Source of the DNA: Frankiales bacterium
GTDB taxonomy: Bacteria > Actinomycetota > Actinomycetes > JAFAQI01
Assembly: GCA_019246495.1 (NCBI GenBank)
Contig: JAFAQI010000168.1
Location: 1 to 7,643, forward strand
Reading direction: 5' to 3'
DNA: 7,643 nt
The notes beneath the pieces are model-generated. The model was not told the DNA's origin, ran no database searches, and was given only the letters and a program-made list of their open reading frames with translations. The translations under genes were made by a program, and so were the position numbers. Below, in pieces: positions 5,694 through 7,643 of this stretch; position 1 is the stretch's first letter, and the number at the start of each line of letters is the position of its first letter.

Positions 5694-6647
5694 TCACTTC
5701 ACGCCTGCATAGCTGTGCAGGCCGGTGATGACCGTGTTCACGACGTAGTAGTCGACCATCAAGCAGCCGAAGCCGATCATCGACAGCACCGCCGCCGGGC
5801 GGCCGCGCCAACCGGCCGTTGCCCTGGCGTGTAGGTAGGCGGCGTAGGCCAGCCACGTGATGAACGACCACGTCTCCTTGGGGTCCCAGCCCCAGGCTCG
5901 GCTCCACGCCTGCTGGGCCCAGATCGCGCCCGTGATGATGGCGACCGTCCAGATCGGGAAAGCGAAGGCGACCACCCGGTAGGCGACACGGTCGAGCGCC
6001 GCCGAGTCGGGGAGCCAGGCCAGCAGTGCGCCGCGGGCCGTCGTACGCACGGCTGCACCGGGCGCTGCGCCGACCTCGACCGCCGCGGCGGCGCCCGGCC
6101 CGAGGCTGAGCGTCGGGTTGCGGCGCTCCCACCGCGACTTGAGCAGGTAGAGCACGGTCACGACGAACGAGACCATGAACCCACCGCTCGCTGTCATGGC
6201 GAAGACGACGTGGATCTTGATCCAGTAGTTGTTGAGCGCGGGGACGAGCGGGCCGGCCGGCGCGTAGAGCACGGTGCCGGCGAGGCCGAGGTAGACGACC
6301 ACCGGCGCCATGACGAACGCGCCGAGGTAGCGGACCCGGTGCCGCACGAGCAGGACGAGGAACACCGTCACTGCGACGAGCGACACCATCGACGAGAACT
6401 CGTACATGTTTCCCCACGGCACGCGGTGCGCGGCGAACCCGCGGACCACGACTGAGGAGACGTGGAGGGCCCACGCGAGCACGGTGAGCGCGACGGCCAC
6501 GCGACCCGCGGTCTGCGCGCGACGGCCGGCCTCGCGGCGACCGAATGCGAACTCCGCGGCGTAGCCCAGCATGGCGAGCGCGTATCCGGAGATGGCCCAC
6601 GACAGCAGGACGTCACTGACGTGCGCGAGATGGAGGTCGGCGGGCAA
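5694..6647 (-). CDS. ccsB: Cytochrome c biogenesis protein CcsB (ResC/CcsA-type haem handling)
   Basis: This is the polytopic partner of ResB in System II cytochrome c maturation. It presents haem outside the membrane for covalent attachment to apocytochrome c. At 317 residues it shows about eight hydrophobic segments and the haem-handling tryptophan-rich motif WGWDPKETWSF at 252-262. Candidate haem-ligand histidines are His62 (WALHVSS), His146 (IKIHVVFAM) and His311 near the C-terminus (GLHSYAG); PWGNMYEFS at 77-85 is also conserved in the family. A charged Ala/Gly-rich loop (about 178-205) separates the two halves. The start is TTG at 6647-6645 with AAGGA eight bases upstream, four bases after the resB stop, so the pair is translationally coupled. 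No alternative ATG precedes Met26. Naming of CcsA/CcsB varies between clades. Confidence 0.94.
   Translation of the reverse strand: MPADLHLAHVSDVLLSWAISGYALAMLGYAAEFAFGRREAGRRAQTAGRVAVALTVLAWALHVSSVVVRGFAAHRVPWGNMYEFSSMVSLVAVTVFLVLLVRHRVRYLGAFVMAPVVVYLGLAGTVLYAPAGPLVPALNNYWIKIHVVFAMTASGGFMVSFVVTVLYLLKSRWERRNPTLSLGPGAAAAVEVGAAPGAAVRTTARGALLAWLPDSAALDRVAYRVVAFAFPIWTVAIITGAIWAQQAWSRAWGWDPKETWSFITWLAYAAYLHARATAGWRGRPAAVLSMIGFGCLMVDYYVVNTVITGLHSYAGVK
5703..5722 (+). terminator. Stem-loop just after bldC, possible terminator
   Basis: GCCTGCA-TAGCTG-TGCAGGC is a perfect 7-bp stem with a 6-base loop, 16 bases after the bldC stop and inside the last codons of ccsB. No U-tract follows, as is common in high-GC actinobacteria. 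It could end bldC transcription in this convergent arrangement or be a by-product of the ccsB coding sequence. Confidence 0.3.
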
Positions 6648-6651
6648 CGAG

Positions 6652-7643
6652 TCAGTCCTTCATGCGCTGCGTGAGGGCGGCGAACTCTTCGCTGAAGCTC
6701 TCGGCGTCGCTGCGGGCGAGGCCGGCGGCGGACACAACGGTACGCCTGCCGTCGCCGGGCCGGGCGCGCACCCACAGCCGACGGCGGCGCACGCGAAGCG
6801 AGGTCAACAGGCCGGTGACGATGAGCACCGCCGCGACGAGCTCGAGCGTCGTGCCGGGGTCGTGTGCGACCTGGAACGTCGCCCACTGCTCGACGCCGGC
6901 GAACGTGATGCGGGAGCCGTCTGCGAGCCGCCAGCTCTGCCCCGGCGTCAACTCGCGGTTGCCGAGGTGACGCAGCGACGCGACCGGCAGCGAGTACACC
7001 GACTGCGGGACGCCCGACGACAGCCCGAGGTCACCGCGCCACGCCGCGAGGTCGAGGACGGGGTCGCGCGGACCGGGGAACGTCGAACGCGGACCCAGCG
7101 GAGTTGCGTCGTACGTCGGATAGAAGAAGCCGGTCAGGCCCAGCTGGTGCGGCAGTCCGTCCGGCACCTTGACCACGCCGTGCGAGGCGAACATCGCGTC
7201 GTCCGGAAGGAACGGTGTGGCCGCGTCGTAGACCAGCTGACCGTGCGGGTCGCGGACCTGGATGCGCAGGGCGTAGCCGTGGCCGACGAGGTAGACGTTG
7301 GCGCCGGCGGCGTGCAGCGGATGGTTGACGCGGATGTCGTGGACGGACGTTGCCGCGCCGGGATGCGACCGGTACGTGACATGCGCGTCGAACGTGCGCG
7401 GCTCGCCGGCTGACGTGTAGGTCGCCTGGAAGCTGTTGAGGGTCACCGCGAACGGTGCGAGCTGATGGTCGGAGAACAACCGCGAGGGCTGGAAGACGTC
7501 GTAGGAGCTGCGGACGTTGGCGAAGCCCTGCCCGTTGACGACGAGGACGGTGCCCTTGTAGCCGAACAGGCCACCAGCCGCGATGCCCACGAGCAGTACG
7601 ACGAGCGACACGTGGAACAGCAGGTTGCCGGTCTCGCGCAGGT
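6652..7643 (-). CDS. resB: Cytochrome c biogenesis protein ResB, N-terminus off window
   Basis: ResB works with CcsB as the haem lyase of System II cytochrome c maturation. The C-terminal 330 residues are visible, and the frame stays open to the right edge. They begin LRETGNLLFHVSLVVLLVG, the conserved start of a transmembrane helix in ResB. GGLFGYKGTVLVVNGQGFAN follows, then a large extracytoplasmic domain with a periplasmic beta-rich look. A final transmembrane helix (LELVAAVLIVTGLLTSL) and a basic cytoplasmic tail ending in ALTQRMKD close it. Full-length actinobacterial ResB is about 530-560 residues, so roughly 200 residues lie outside the window. The internal GTG at 7611 is not the start, since conserved sequence continues upstream. 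In related genomes thioredoxin-like ResA and CcdA genes lie upstream, so they may sit just off the right edge. The stop is four bases before the ccsB TTG start. Confidence 0.95.
   Translation of the reverse strand, partial: LRETGNLLFHVSLVVLLVGIAAGGLFGYKGTVLVVNGQGFANVRSSYDVFQPSRLFSDHQLAPFAVTLNSFQATYTSAGEPRTFDAHVTYRSHPGAATSVHDIRVNHPLHAAGANVYLVGHGYALRIQVRDPHGQLVYDAATPFLPDDAMFASHGVVKVPDGLPHQLGLTGFFYPTYDATPLGPRSTFPGPRDPVLDLAAWRGDLGLSSGVPQSVYSLPVASLRHLGNRELTPGQSWRLADGSRITFAGVEQWATFQVAHDPGTTLELVAAVLIVTGLLTSLRVRRRRLWVRARPGDGRRTVVSAAGLARSDAESFSEEFAALTQRMKD

Noticed and set aside
5653..6600. A 315-codon minus-strand frame overlapping ccsB
   Set aside because: It is an out-of-frame, Arg-rich translation of ccsB; the CcsB frame carries the WGWDPKETW motif and transmembrane segments.

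Overview
The window is high-GC DNA (roughly 65-70% by eye) from an actinobacterium, class Actinomycetes. The evidence is an actinobacterial ResB/CcsB pair, a DUF4229-type membrane protein, a BldC-type regulator, a menaquinone side-chain reductase close to mycobacterial MenJ, and a surface protein ending in an LAxTG sorting signal. GTG and TTG starts and a strong third-position GC bias fit this. I cannot name a genus.

Layout on the minus strand, read right to left in the direction of transcription: resB (N-terminus off the window) and ccsB, for cytochrome c maturation; a 547-residue secreted, probably sortase-anchored protein of unknown function; a small DUF4229-like membrane protein; a single-domain response regulator; menG; a MenJ-like reductase; nuoA; and the start of nuoB, which runs off the left edge. 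The only plus-strand gene is a bldC-like regulator. It lies divergent to the surface protein gene and convergent with ccsB.

Functionally this is a respiratory-chain neighbourhood. ResB/CcsB attach haem to apocytochrome c. MenG makes the final methylation of menaquinone. The MenJ-like enzyme saturates part of the menaquinone prenyl tail. NuoA/NuoB belong to complex I, which reduces that menaquinone. Inserted in this housekeeping set are four genes with no obvious respiratory role: the BldC-like regulator, the surface protein, the DUF4229-like protein and the response regulator.

The best non-coding signal is a perfect 18-bp palindrome with a full Crp/GlxR consensus (TGTGA-N6-TCACA) in the menG-menJ gap, 13 bp upstream of the menJ start. 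Other signals are a perfect 6-bp stem-loop in the menJ-nuoA gap, an 11-bp motif shared by those two gaps at nearly the same distance from the downstream start, and direct repeats in the bldC/surface-protein intergenic region. I found no RNA genes, CRISPR arrays, insertion sequences or phage genes. No wholly new system is evident; the surface protein and its divergent BldC-like neighbour are the least explained part.
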